Below are positions 25,129 to 34,192 of a stretch of DNA of 64,000 bases, piece after piece. A model generated the notes under the pieces. It was not told the DNA's origin. It worked only from the letters and a program-made list of their open reading frames with translations, and ran no database searches. Position 1 is the first letter of the stretch; each line of letters starts with the position of its first letter. The DNA lies in NCBI GenBank assembly GCA_964603785.1, contig CAZRWD010000003.1, positions 62,001 through 126,000 on the forward strand, in the 5' to 3' direction. The stretch is from CAZRWD01 sp964603785. GTDB taxonomy: Bacteria; Fermentibacterota; Fermentibacteria; Fermentibacterales; Fermentibacteraceae. A program made the position numbers and the translations under genes.

Positions 25129-26349
25129 TCAGAAGGACAGGACCCAGTCGTCCCCTGGGGTTCCGCCCATGCCGTCCTCGTTCCCGTCGAGTCCGTTGCC
25201 CCACTCGTCCCGCACCCCGGATGTGACTGCGAGGGTGATGCCCTCTCCGGGGTAGCGCTGCGGGAAGCAGATGACCTGCCTCCCGCTCGGCTGGGGCTGG
25301 AAGGTGAGCGGGACGAGGCCCTGGTTGTCGTGCAGGACTATCGTAGCCGCGGTGTACGACCCCGCGTCCATGACGACCGGGATGTGGGTCAGGCTCTGGT
25401 AGAACTCCACCAGGATCCACTCCCGGTCGGGTCCGAGCAGGACCCCCGCAACCGTTGGGGGCGTGCCGTGGGAGGAGGCGTCGTCCGCAAGCTGGAAGTC
25501 CCACAGGTAGTCGGCCTCGTCGGGCCACACGAACCCGTCGCCGTTGACGTCGAGGAGGTTGCCGGACTCGTCCGCGACCGAGGCGGAGAGCCTCACCGTG
25601 TACCTCTCCCCCCAGGCCAGGTCCGACCTGGGCCGGATGACTATCTGGTCGGGAGTGGCGGCGATGAGCTGCACCGAGACCTCGGAGGAGTCGGATGTCC
25701 TTACGAGCGTGAAGTTGTCGGCGGTCAGCGTGGCCGTGTCCATGGGGCCGAACCCGAAGTTGACCGAGATGTCGGGCAGGGGATTGCCGAGACCGCCACC
25801 CGCGGGGTTGTGCGCATCGAGCACGGGGCTCCGCAGGTCGGCTTCCGGGGCGGATCCCGTGTGGAAGGTCGACCTGTGGTCGTCCCACGGGGCGCCGTCG
25901 AAGACTCCGTTGTGGTTGGCGTCGAGGATGTCGCCCGAGAGGTCCGACAGGGCGCCGGCCTGTATGGTCAGCATGAACGCCGTCTCGGTGGTGAAGGTCG
26001 CCCAGATCTTCGCCCTCGCGGTCTCCTCCTCGTAGATCACCTCGTCTATCTGCACCGCGCCGGTCGAGGGCCAGGTGGTCTCGAGGGCGAGGGAGGCGAC
26101 GGTGAAGCCCGAGGGGGCCATGGGCTTGTCGAACTGGATCACGAGAGCGTCCTGGATACCGTCCTGGAGGGGGTCGATGTCGTTGATCAGGCTGCTCCCG
26201 CCCCCGCTGCTCATCGTCCATGTGCCGGTGACGACCGGCGGGGCGGTTCCGCCCTCCCACTGGTGCCCGGGATCGCCTCCGAAAGGATTCTCCGCGCCGC
26301 ACCCCGCCAGGGCGGAGGCGAGCAGCGCCGCTGTGATGAATATCCTCAT
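25129..26349 (-). CDS. Lipoprotein with Ig-like (SbsA-type) domains
   Basis: The 406-residue protein starts with signal peptide MRIFITAALLASALAGCGA (lipobox LAGC). Its Ig-like repeats resemble bacterial Ig-like 5 (SbsA) domains: IQFDKPMAPSGF, ATLTADNFTLV and YTVRLSASVADESGN are typical 'DKPM...DAxTLTxxNFTL...Y...' strands. Short Asp-rich calcium-binding-like loops occur (DANHNGVFDG, DVNGDGFVWPDE, DGNEDGMGG), as in dockerin or thrombospondin-3 repeats. It is downstream of an outer-membrane beta-barrel gene and probably surface associated. Specific function unknown. Confidence 0.78.
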   Translation of the reverse strand: MRIFITAALLASALAGCGAENPFGGDPGHQWEGGTAPPVVTGTWTMSSGGGSSLINDIDPLQDGIQDALVIQFDKPMAPSGFTVASLALETTWPSTGAVQIDEVIYEEETARAKIWATFTTETAFMLTIQAGALSDLSGDILDANHNGVFDGAPWDDHRSTFHTGSAPEADLRSPVLDAHNPAGGGLGNPLPDISVNFGFGPMDTATLTADNFTLVRTSDSSEVSVQLIAATPDQIVIRPRSDLAWGERYTVRLSASVADESGNLLDVNGDGFVWPDEADYLWDFQLADDASSHGTPPTVAGVLLGPDREWILVEFYQSLTHIPVVMDAGSYTAATIVLHDNQGLVPLTFQPQPSGRQVICFPQRYPGEGITLAVTSGVRDEWGNGLDGNEDGMGGTPGDDWVLSF

Positions 26350-26360
26350 GGCTTGCCCAC

Positions 26361-28055
26361 CTACAGTTTGAGGGTGGCCGAGATGCGCCACTCCGTCATG
26401 TCGCTGCTCACACCCATGAAGTCGAGCTGGAGGTTCTCCGTAGGCGCGAAGCCCAGCCCGTAGGAGAAGGGGATCTCCGTGCGGCTGTCGTCCGTGGACA
26501 CGAGGGTGTTGTCCTGCACGGTCCAGGGGCTCTCCGCGAACTGCTCGACTGTTCCGTCGCCGTAGACCACCGTGGTCTGGGCCGGCGAGGCCGAGATCAG
26601 TGTGGTGGTCAGGGTCTCCTCCTCCCAGACCAGCGCCGGTGCCGCGCCGAGGCGCGCCACGACCCTGGGGACGACGGGGAACTCCAGGCCGACGGGTATG
26701 CCGATGCTCGTCAGCGTGCGCGTCTCCATCTCCCGGTAGTTCTCGGACCAGTTAGAGGTTGCCGTGTAGTCGTCGGGGTCGAAGGGCTGCGAATCCCCGT
26801 CGGAGAAGGTCTGCACGCCCGTCACGGAGATGTCGGCGGTGCCGGTCGTGCTCTCGCTCTCCCTGTCCACGAACAGGCCGGCGCTCGCCAGGAGGCCCCC
26901 GCCCAGGTCGGCCGAGATCTTCGCCCCGCCCCTGATGTCGTCGAGCTCATGCTCCAGCGAGAGCGAGCCCGAGCCGTCGATCGAGGTGGAGGTGACCTCC
27001 AGCAGGCTCCCGGCGCTGAACTGGTACAGGGAGTCGACGGCCGTGAGGAACCCGGGCGAGTCGCCGGTGACGCTGGTCATGTGGGCGGACCCGCCGACCT
27101 CGAGCCGCCATCCGGGGCCAAGGTCCCACCCCAGGACGGCCCCGCCGCCGAGGGTGCTGCCGCTGACATCGACGCTGAACTCCTCCATCGAATCCCAGGT
27201 CAGCGCGTCCTGGGCCAGGGGCTCGCCCGGCATCCAGTCCTCGACGCCCGACTCGGAGGAGGATTCCTCGTGGGTCCCGGAGATCATCCGGAACAGGAAC
27301 ATGCCGGTGGCCGAGACGCCGCCGCCCAGGGTCCCCGACCCGGACAGGGCCGCCAGGATCCCGCTGGTGTCGTCCTTCTCGATGCCGTCGCCCGCGGCGT
27401 CCTCGAGGTAGGTGGCGGCGCCGGTCACGAGGTTGGTGTCGGTGACTGTCCGGGTGAAGTTGAGCGAGGCGGGCTCGACCGACACGCTGTTGACGATGTA
27501 GGCCAGGCCGATGCCGATGCGGAAGGAGCCGGGCTGCCATGCGCCGAACAGGCCGGCCTCGGTCGCGCTCGAGTCGCTCCAGCCGCTGGCCGAGGCGTGC
27601 TCGGTGTGCCTGGTGTCGTAGGTCCCGTCTCCGTTGGTGTCGGTGAAGACGGACCACGAGGCCTCGACCGTGCCCTCGCCCGTGAACATCTCCCCCCCGG
27701 GGCCGGCCAGGGTTATGTCCTCGAAGGTCCTCCCGTCGAGGAACCTGCCCAGGACCCCGAGGCCCGCGCTGCTTCCAGGCAGCGCAGCACTCCCGCCGAG
27801 GACGAAGCCTCCCTCGCCCTCGCTCCTCTCGTCGAGCGCCCTGTCGAACCCGTCGTCGAGGTTGGCCAGCCCGGTGTATACCCTGTGGCCCTCGATGCCT
27901 GCGAGCGCGTCGGGCACGGGCTGCGTCCCGAGCATGCCGCCCAGCCACAGGTCGAGGTCGTCGAGCAGCAGGCCCGACGTGGAGAGCGACCTGAACGACC
28001 TCGGCTGGGCCGATACCGCGGTGACCAGGAGCATGAGAACGGCTACCGCCTTCAT
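26361..28055 (-). CDS. Predicted outer-membrane beta-barrel protein
   Basis: The 564-residue product begins MKAVAVLMLLVTAVSA, a signal peptide cut after ASA-like VSA. It is rich in alternating Gly/Ser/Thr/aromatic strands (FRIGIGLAYIV, GGVSATGMFLFRM, GWRLEVGGSAHM, YGLGFAPTENLQLDFMG). The last strand WRISATLKL would be the barrel's beta-signal. Asp/Gly loops occur (DTNGDGTYDT). It lies 11 bases upstream of the Ig-like lipoprotein and downstream of the subtilase, forming a secreted cluster. Not assignable to a named porin family from sequence alone. Confidence 0.72.
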   Translation of the reverse strand: MKAVAVLMLLVTAVSAQPRSFRSLSTSGLLLDDLDLWLGGMLGTQPVPDALAGIEGHRVYTGLANLDDGFDRALDERSEGEGGFVLGGSAALPGSSAGLGVLGRFLDGRTFEDITLAGPGGEMFTGEGTVEASWSVFTDTNGDGTYDTRHTEHASASGWSDSSATEAGLFGAWQPGSFRIGIGLAYIVNSVSVEPASLNFTRTVTDTNLVTGAATYLEDAAGDGIEKDDTSGILAALSGSGTLGGGVSATGMFLFRMISGTHEESSSESGVEDWMPGEPLAQDALTWDSMEEFSVDVSGSTLGGGAVLGWDLGPGWRLEVGGSAHMTSVTGDSPGFLTAVDSLYQFSAGSLLEVTSTSIDGSGSLSLEHELDDIRGGAKISADLGGGLLASAGLFVDRESESTTGTADISVTGVQTFSDGDSQPFDPDDYTATSNWSENYREMETRTLTSIGIPVGLEFPVVPRVVARLGAAPALVWEEETLTTTLISASPAQTTVVYGDGTVEQFAESPWTVQDNTLVSTDDSRTEIPFSYGLGFAPTENLQLDFMGVSSDMTEWRISATLKL

Positions 28056-28068
28056 GAACCCCTCCCTT

Positions 28069-29881
28069 CTATCTTACCAGTGCGACCTTCAGTCTGTGCA
28101 GCTCGTCGCCGAGGCGGAGCAGGACGATGTAGACGCCGCTGGCGGCGGGTGCCCCGCCCGGGTCGTCGCCGTCCCACCAGACGGCCTCTCCCGCGACGGG
28201 CGCCCTGTAGGACCCCGGGGCGAGGCCGGGGAGCTCGAGACGGAAGACGCTCCGGCCGTCGAGCGAGAAGACGTCCACCGAGACGTCCGTCTGCGATGCG
28301 AGGTCGAAGCCTATCCAGACCCCGGACTCCGAGGGGACCGGGTAGGCGCCGGGCGGATTGCCGCCGCCCTCCCAGTCGACGAAGACCTCGAGGTCCGCGC
28401 CCTGCTCGCCCAGGGTGCCGGCGACCGGGATGACCTGGCCCCCTCCGCCGGCTCCGGACAGGGTGAACGGGCCGAGCAGGCCAGGGCAGAACGCGAACCA
28501 GCCCTGGGCGTTGGTCTCGATGACATGGTCCTCGCCGGCTATCACGAGCAGGAGCGGGTACCCCGGGAGCCTCTCACCGGTGTCGCTCCTCCTGGCGCAG
28601 CCGGTGACGGACCGGTAGGTCAGGGCCGCAGCGGCGTCGACGACCCCGCTGCCCAGGTCGTTGTCGGGGCTGGAGGCCTGGGAGGCGGTGGCGGCGATGG
28701 CGTCGAGGACCTGCAGCGAGTTCCATTCCGGATGGGCCTCCAGGAGGAGTGCGGCGGCCGAGGCGACGAGCGGTGTAGCGAACGACGTGCCGCTGCCGGC
28801 GTGGTACCCGGAGGACGCGTCGGAGGCCACGATGACGGAGGTGGCCCGGGCGCAGGCGTCCGGCTTGATCCTCCCGTCGGCCGTGGGGCCTCGCGAGGAG
28901 AACGACGCCACCGCCCCGGACCCGTCCACGCCGCCCACCGCGAAGACGGAGTCGCCGTCGGCGGGGGCTATCAGCGTACCGGGGGCCGGGCCGTTGTTCC
29001 CTATGGCGTTCAGCACGGGCATCCCCCGGGAGGCGGCCGCGTCGGCCGCGATCGTGGTCACCGCCGTGTTGCCGTCGAGGTCCTCCCAGCCGTACCAGTC
29101 GATGTACCCCAGGGACGAGCTGACGAGGTCGGCCTCGGCCAGCTCGGCGTACTCGAGGCCCGCCACCCAGAGGTCCTCCTCCCCGGGGTACTCGCCGGTC
29201 GTGTCCTCGGTCTTGGCCAGGACGAAGGACGCGCCGAAGGCCCCTCCCGAGAAGATGCCGCCCTCGAGCCCCCCCAGGAGGGAGAGCACGGCCGTGCCGT
29301 GCGCGGACTGGCCCGGCGGGTCGCCCGGCTCGGGGCCCGTCTCGGCGTCCCCGTCCAGGACGTCCCACTGGGCGAGGACATCCACCTGCGAGAGGCAGAT
29401 GTGCGAGAGGTTGAAGCCGGTGTCGAGCACGCCGACGATCACGCCCTCCCCCGTGTATCCCCTGGCCAGGAGAGTGTTGATGCCTATCTGCGCCAGCTGG
29501 GCGTAGGAGAGGTCGCTGGTCCCCAGGGGGGCCGGTTCGGCGGGGGGCTCGACCCAGGCGCTCCGGGCGACCGGCCGTATGCCGGATACGAAGGGCAGGC
29601 CCAGCAGCGCCTCGGCCTCGGCCCTCGAGGCCGTCACGCTGACGGCGTTCAGGTACCTGGACCCCACCCTGAGCCTGCCGGGGCCCAGCCGGGCCTCGAC
29701 CCCGGCCGTGTATCCCTCCCAGGGGGGCAGGTCGAGTTCGTCGGCACCGTCCAGCCCTGCCCCGAGTCGGCGCTCGAGACAGCCCGCGGAGAGGGAGGCC
29801 TCGAACTCCCCGACCCTCTCCTCCACGCCGGGGCCCCTGTCGCGGAAGAAGACCCACCAGGCGCCGGGCTCCCCTCCGGAG
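28069..29881 (-). CDS. Secreted subtilisin-like serine protease (5' end lost in gap)
   Basis: The triad is intact: Asp in VLDTGFNLSH, His in SAHGTAVLSL and Ser in GSGTSFATPL; the oxyanion Asn lies in NAIGNNGPAPG. The C-terminus is a sorting-type module with VDVFSLDGRSVF, a WDGDDPGG turn and ASGVYIVLLRLG, as used for outer-membrane secretion in FCB-type bacteria. The frame continues upstream of GTG 29826 (WWVFFRDRGPGVEERV), typical of the N-terminal part of these proteases, until it hits the N run. Signal peptide and prodomain start are therefore missing. Confidence 0.88.
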
Positions 29882-29981
29882 NNNNNNNNNNNNNNNNNNN
29901 NNNNNNNNNNNNNNNNNNNNNNNNNNNNNNNNNNNNNNNNNNNNNNNNNNNNNNNNNNNNNNNNNNNNNNNNNNNNNNNNN
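29882..29981. other. Assembly gap (100 N)
   Basis: Exactly 100 N separate the protease N-terminus from the C-terminal part of a lipoprotein. One hundred bases are too few to hold both missing gene ends, so the real gap is probably larger. Confidence 0.95.
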
Positions 29982-30325
29982 TCGATGCTGAAGACGTTGT
30001 CGAACATGAGCTCGGTGAGCTGCTCCTCGAGGTCGAGGCCCCAGAACTCGTCGATTATGCCGTCGCCGTTGTAGTCGTCCCAGTCGACCTGCAGAAGGTG
30101 GAACTCGAAGTCGCTGCGGAAGCAGTCCATGTACCTGTCGAGGTCGCGGGCTATGTATGCGTAGTGCAGGTTCTCGACCACCTTGTAGGCGCTGTCGCAG
30201 AACTCGAAGTACTGCGGACCGGAGGGTGGGTCCTGGTCGGGGGAGAACGGGTTCCAGCAGCCTGCCGCCAGCAGCGCGAGCGCGGCGGTGCAGGCAAGTG
30301 TCGATCCTGTGCGGACGAAAGGCAA
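29982..30325 (-). CDS. Lipoprotein, NTF2-like, 3' end lost in gap
   Basis: TTG at 30325 follows an AGGAGG six bases upstream. The first 26 residues are a lipoprotein signal (TLACTAALALLAAGC). The visible mature part (YFEFCDSAYKVVENLHYAY, DLDRYMDCFRSDFEFHLL, DWDDYNGDGIIDEFWGLD) resembles NTF2-like small lipoproteins with an acidic Asp/Gly loop. The reading frame ends at the gap after about 114 codons. It must not be joined to the protease across the gap. Confidence 0.72.
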
Positions 30326-30380
30326 GATGGTCCTCCTCACGGCCCATGGGCCCGGGCCTCGAACACCCACACGGATGAAC

Positions 30381-30409
30381 ATAATCGGACGGGATGCGGT
30401 TCCTGTCAA
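30381..30409 (-). promoter_or_regulatory. Putative promoter of the lipoprotein-protease cluster
   Basis: On the minus strand TTGACA (30409-30404) is followed after 17 bases by GATTAT (30386-30381). The -35 is perfect, and the -10 matches at four positions. It lies 56 bases upstream of the TTG start and could drive the secretome genes. Confidence 0.55.
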
Positions 30410-30468
30410 GGCGCCGGGTCGTTGACGCGGGGGGCGTCATGGTTAATGGTCGCCGCGGGAGGGGCGAA

Positions 30469-31671
30469 GTGACCGCAGTCATCGTGGCCGCAGTTCTTTC
30501 TGTTCATCCGACGGTAGACGAGGCGATACTCCTCTACGAGAACGGGGACATCCCGGGCGCCATCGGGGCGCTGGAGGGCATCGTCCACGACTCGGGCCTG
30601 TCCCTCGACGAGCTGATGCGCGCCTGGGACAGGCTGGGCTCCGCCTACTACGCCATGGGCAGCATGGAGGACGCCACCGCGGCATACCTCGAGATACTGA
30701 AGATAGACGTCCACTACGACCTGTCTCCCAGGGCCAACCCCCGGCTGCGGGACCTGCTCGACAGGGTGCGCAGCGAGAACATGGCCACCGCCCAGGTCGT
30801 CAGCTCTCCGGAGGGCGCCCTGATAGCCCTGGACGAGGAGCTCATGGGGGTCACCCCGATCGACCTCGAGGGCCTCCTGTCCGGCCGCACATACACGATA
30901 TCGGTCTACGCCGGCGGATACGAGTCCCAGACCTACACCCTCCTGGCCCAGGCCGGCCGGGACCACTCCGTTTCGTTCCTCCTCGAGGAGCTGCCCGCGA
31001 CGATCGACCTCGCGGCGGCATCCGCCGACACCTCCGCGGCATCGCAGACCAGCGCCCTGGAGGAGATCCTGGGAACACCGATCGCCCTCCAGGGAGACCC
31101 CGACGAGGCCGCGCAGTCCGCCACGACGGCCGATCTCGTCAATTTCCTCACGACCTCCGGCGGGGGGTTCGACATGGCGGCGCTGGCGAGCTCCGGGGCC
31201 CTGAGCAGCCAGAGGGCTTCGTCGGGCATCGCCGGGTCCGAGAGGCTGGAGAACTTCACGGTCGGCTCCGGAACCCCCGTGCAGGTCATGACCACGGCTG
31301 ACCTCTCCTCGATGATGGCCTTCTCGGGCACGGGAGGCTCGATGGACGCCTCGACCGGCGAGGGCGACATCCCGGGGAGCTCCAGGACCGGGGAGGAGAT
31401 CATGGAGGTCCTGGCCGAGAAGCGCGGCTCGGTCACCTTCATCTACAACAAGCATCTCCGCAGCGATCCCATGCTCATGGGCACCGTGCTCGTCGAGATG
31501 GTCATCGAGCCCAGCGGCAGGGTCTCGCAGGTCAGCATCATCGAGTCGAACACGTTCAATCCCGCGTTCGAGATCGAGCTGTCGAGGGCTATCGGGACCT
31601 GGCGATTCGGGGCGGTCGACGAGAACGAGTCGCCCCTGACGGTCAGGTACCCCTTCTCGTTCTCCCAGTAG
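30469..31671 (+). CDS. PEGA-domain protein with TonB/AgmX-type C-terminus
   Basis: The 400-residue product has an N-terminal TPR-like region (DEAILLYENGDIPGAIGAL, DRLGSAYYAMGSMEDATAAY), a PEGA domain (VSSPEGALIALDEELMGVTP, then TYTISVYAGGYES), a disordered Ser/Thr/Ala-rich linker, and a C-terminal AgmX/PglI (TonB-like) domain (TFIYNKHLRSDPMLMGTVLV, PSGRVSQVSII, WRF). GTG at 30469 (VTAVIVAAVLSVHP) has GGGAGG six bases upstream and gives a short hydrophobic signal; an ATG ten codons earlier is an alternative. Energy transduction or gliding-type roles are known for related proteins, but none can be assigned here. Confidence 0.78.
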   Translation: MTAVIVAAVLSVHPTVDEAILLYENGDIPGAIGALEGIVHDSGLSLDELMRAWDRLGSAYYAMGSMEDATAAYLEILKIDVHYDLSPRANPRLRDLLDRVRSENMATAQVVSSPEGALIALDEELMGVTPIDLEGLLSGRTYTISVYAGGYESQTYTLLAQAGRDHSVSFLLEELPATIDLAAASADTSAASQTSALEEILGTPIALQGDPDEAAQSATTADLVNFLTTSGGGFDMAALASSGALSSQRASSGIAGSERLENFTVGSGTPVQVMTTADLSSMMAFSGTGGSMDASTGEGDIPGSSRTGEEIMEVLAEKRGSVTFIYNKHLRSDPMLMGTVLVEMVIEPSGRVSQVSIIESNTFNPAFEIELSRAIGTWRFGAVDENESPLTVRYPFSFSQ

Positions 31672-31673
31672 CC

Positions 31674-33494
31674 TCAGGGAAGCAGCACGAGGGTTCGCGC
31701 CGCGAAGGCGCCTCCGCACCGCAGCACGGCACAGTAGACCCCCGCGGGCCTCTCCCCCCGGGGCCACTCCACCTCGGCGGGGGTGCCCGGAGGAAGCTCG
31801 AAGGAGTCGACCACCCGCCCGGAGATGTCGAGGATGACGAGCCTCGAGCCGGCTTCGACGGCGGGCGTGCCGATCAGGTATGACGGAGCGGGACAGGTCG
31901 ACAGGGTCAGCGACGGCGCCGGTTCGACCCCTCCCCCGACTCCGCTCGCCGGGGTGAACCTCATGCAGTCGAAGGCCAGCCTCTGACCGGAGGTCCCGGT
32001 GCGGTCGCCCAGGGTGACCGTCAGGCCCGAGGAGGCCGGCCACGGGCCTCCGAGATCGACCCACTGCCCGGCGTGGGCGCCCTGGTCGACTGCGACGGAG
32101 TCCTCCCAGCCGGATCCGGAGATGTGATAGACCGCCTGCGCGTCGGCGAGGCCGGGCACCCACGCCTCGAGGTGATACGAGAGGGTGGAGTCGGGGAGGT
32201 CGAAGGTCCAGGCCGCCCAGTTCACATCGGGGCCGGAGGCCACGGAGTAGGTGTAGAAGTGGCTCCAGAGCTGGCCGGTCCCGTGATGGTGCCAGTACTG
32301 GGAGGGGCCGTGCAGCGTGAAGAGCGCCTCGAGGTTGTCGGTCATGTCGTCGGCCGGAGGGGGGGTGACGAACCAGTCCTCCAGGCAGTCCCAGAGCTCC
32401 GGCCGCGAGCTGTCGTAGCCGAGCGCCCAGATCCCGGCGCCCTGCAGGCCCGATCCGAGTATCAGGGAGTACTTGAGCCCGAGGGACTCCGGGTCGTCGA
32501 ACCAGCCCTGGTTCCAGTTCTCCAGGTAGTAGGCGTACCAGGGCGTCAGCGATTCGCCGTCCCATAGCCTGCCGTAGGTCTCCGCGCGCCCGGCGAGCGT
32601 CGAATAGAACAGCGTGGCGCACGACCCCGTCACTCCCGAGTGGGGGTACTGGTCCGCCGTGTCCCACTCGAAGCCGTAGTAGGGGAGTCCGACGACCAGC
32701 TTCTCGTGGACCTCGGGGGCATGGATGACATAGTCCCCCAGGGTCCAGACCATGTTCGCCGGCGACTCGGGGGTGGAGCCCCAGCCGGTGAGCGGGCAGC
32801 ACGGGCCTGCGACCGTCGACCAGGAGCCGTGGAACGGGTAGCACATCATGAAGAGGGCGTCGCACGTCTCCGCCAGGAGGTCGTAGTCGAAGGCGCCGGA
32901 CCAGTCCACCGCCGGGGTGCAGAGGGACAGGTGGCTCCCCGGGGCCTGCTGGTCGAGGGCGGTGCGCAGGTCCTCCATGAACGTGGTCAGGCTGTCCCGG
33001 TCGGCGGCGGCCACGTTCTCGAAGTCTATGCACACCCCGTCCATGTCGGTGCTCGTGACCGCGTTCACCATCGTCTGCAGGGCGGTCGACCTGTAGGTGG
33101 TGAGTATCGAGTGTATCTGGCTCGAGCTGAAGTTCACGACCGTCACCACAGCCTTCCCTCCGGCCGAGTGGATGCCGGAGACCGGACCCGAGAAGGCCGA
33201 GGGGAAGCCGTGCCAGTTCGTTATGGTCCCGGTCGGGCCCATGTCTATGCTGAAGCAGGCGAGGACGGAGATCAGGTCGTACTGGAGCCATGCGGAGGAG
33301 GTCCAGTACGGGAGGAAGCCGAAGACCTCGGCCTGCAGCGCCCTGCCGGAGGAGCAGCCGGTCACGCCGCCGAGGTCCGGCGTGCCGGGATGAGAGGCGG
33401 ACTCGATCATGTGCATGGAGGGAAGGCCCTGCCCCGGATCCTGCGCCGACGGCCCGGGACCCGACGCCAGCGCCAGGAGGAGGAGGGCCGTCAC
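31674..33494 (-). CDS. Secreted GH18-like (chitinase-fold) protein
   Basis: The 606-residue product starts with a signal-like segment (VTALLLLALASGP). A glycoside hydrolase 18 core follows: FGFLPYWTSSAWL, SAGGKAVVTVVNFSS, and the catalytic strand DGVCIDFENV (DxxDxE pattern) with the essential acid Glu. Later YYGFEWD and GAGIWALGYD are typical of the TIM barrel end. A golvesin/xylanase-binding-like beta domain (HAGQWVDLGG) and a C-terminal 'LVILDISGRVV ... AGVYCAVLRCGG' sorting module complete it. GTG at 33494 lies one base after the ArsR-type stop. Substrate could be peptidoglycan or chitin-like glycans. Confidence 0.82.
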   Translation of the reverse strand: MTALLLLALASGPGPSAQDPGQGLPSMHMIESASHPGTPDLGGVTGCSSGRALQAEVFGFLPYWTSSAWLQYDLISVLACFSIDMGPTGTITNWHGFPSAFSGPVSGIHSAGGKAVVTVVNFSSSQIHSILTTYRSTALQTMVNAVTSTDMDGVCIDFENVAAADRDSLTTFMEDLRTALDQQAPGSHLSLCTPAVDWSGAFDYDLLAETCDALFMMCYPFHGSWSTVAGPCCPLTGWGSTPESPANMVWTLGDYVIHAPEVHEKLVVGLPYYGFEWDTADQYPHSGVTGSCATLFYSTLAGRAETYGRLWDGESLTPWYAYYLENWNQGWFDDPESLGLKYSLILGSGLQGAGIWALGYDSSRPELWDCLEDWFVTPPPADDMTDNLEALFTLHGPSQYWHHHGTGQLWSHFYTYSVASGPDVNWAAWTFDLPDSTLSYHLEAWVPGLADAQAVYHISGSGWEDSVAVDQGAHAGQWVDLGGPWPASSGLTVTLGDRTGTSGQRLAFDCMRFTPASGVGGGVEPAPSLTLSTCPAPSYLIGTPAVEAGSRLVILDISGRVVDSFELPPGTPAEVEWPRGERPAGVYCAVLRCGGAFAARTLVLLP

Positions 33495-33495
33495 T

Positions 33496-34065
33496 TCACC
33501 GCTCCTGCGGTATCCTCTTCATGAAGAACACTGTCGACAGATGCACGGTGACCGGGCCGCCGTTCTCCGACTCCCTGCCGTACCGCACGATGAGATCCCT
33601 CAGCTCCTGCCGCAGGGCGAGCGCCCTCTCCTCCGACAGGCCGACCTCCATGACGCTCGAGAAGGCCTTCTGCATGAGCCCCTGGTCGAGGGTCCCGTCC
33701 GCCATGCTCCTCCGCAGGTCGATGACCGTCGAGTCGAAGTTGGAGACGACGGTGCTCAGATAGGCCTCCTGCCCCTCGGCCCCCTTCTGGAAGAGGGTCG
33801 GGTCGATCCTGAAGAACCTGGCGACCGGCCTGAAGTACTTCTCGACCAGGTTGCCCCTCTGCCTCGTCTCCGCGACCTCCAGGATGCCCACCCTCTCGAG
33901 CTCGGTGACGTGGTAGTACAGCTTGTTGGGCCTCTCCTTGAGTAGCCTGGCGATCTGCGTCGTCGTCATCGGCCTGTGCTCGAGGACATGGAGTATCTCG
34001 ACGCGCACGGGCACGGCGAGGGCCTTGACCTGTTCGAGATCGCTGAGCACCATGACTTCCTTCAA
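33496..34065 (-). CDS. ArsR-family winged-helix regulator
   Basis: The 189-residue product starts with a winged-helix domain (LAVPVRVEILHVLEHRPMTT, TQIARLLKERPNKLYYHVTE, LERVGILEVAETRQRGNLVEKYF). A C-terminal ~100-residue helical region (PEGVAR-like LFQKGAEGQEAYLS, SMADGTLDQGLMQKAFSSVM) is typical of the larger HTH_20-type ArsR group. TTG at 34065 has AGGAGG eight bases upstream. It is divergent from an M16C protease and overlaps no gene, so it may regulate that protease or the downstream GH18 gene. Effector unknown. Confidence 0.85.
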   Translation of the reverse strand: MKEVMVLSDLEQVKALAVPVRVEILHVLEHRPMTTTQIARLLKERPNKLYYHVTELERVGILEVAETRQRGNLVEKYFRPVARFFRIDPTLFQKGAEGQEAYLSTVVSNFDSTVIDLRRSMADGTLDQGLMQKAFSSVMEVGLSEERALALRQELRDLIVRYGRESENGGPVTVHLSTVFFMKRIPQER

Positions 34066-34110
34066 GACGGCTTCCTCCTGAACGCACAGAATAAGTTGTA
34101 TGCCTGCTCA

Positions 34111-34139
34111 ACTAGAACTCATGACCGCAGGCAAGTCAA
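34111..34139 (-). promoter_or_regulatory. Putative promoter of the ArsR-type gene
   Basis: On the minus strand TTGACT (34139-34134) is followed after 17 bases by TCTAGT (34116-34111). It lies in the divergent region and overlaps the upstream candidate start codons of the M16C protease, which is part of the reason a later protease start is preferred. Confidence 0.45.
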
Positions 34140-34192
34140 GGATGCCGGGTGGCGGCCGCGGAGGTATCTTCAGGCCCGTCGAAGGGGGTGCG

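Noticed and set aside
28574..30409. One continuous frame across the second gap
   Set aside because: It merges a lipoprotein, 100 N and out-of-frame protease DNA; the protease motifs lie in another frame.
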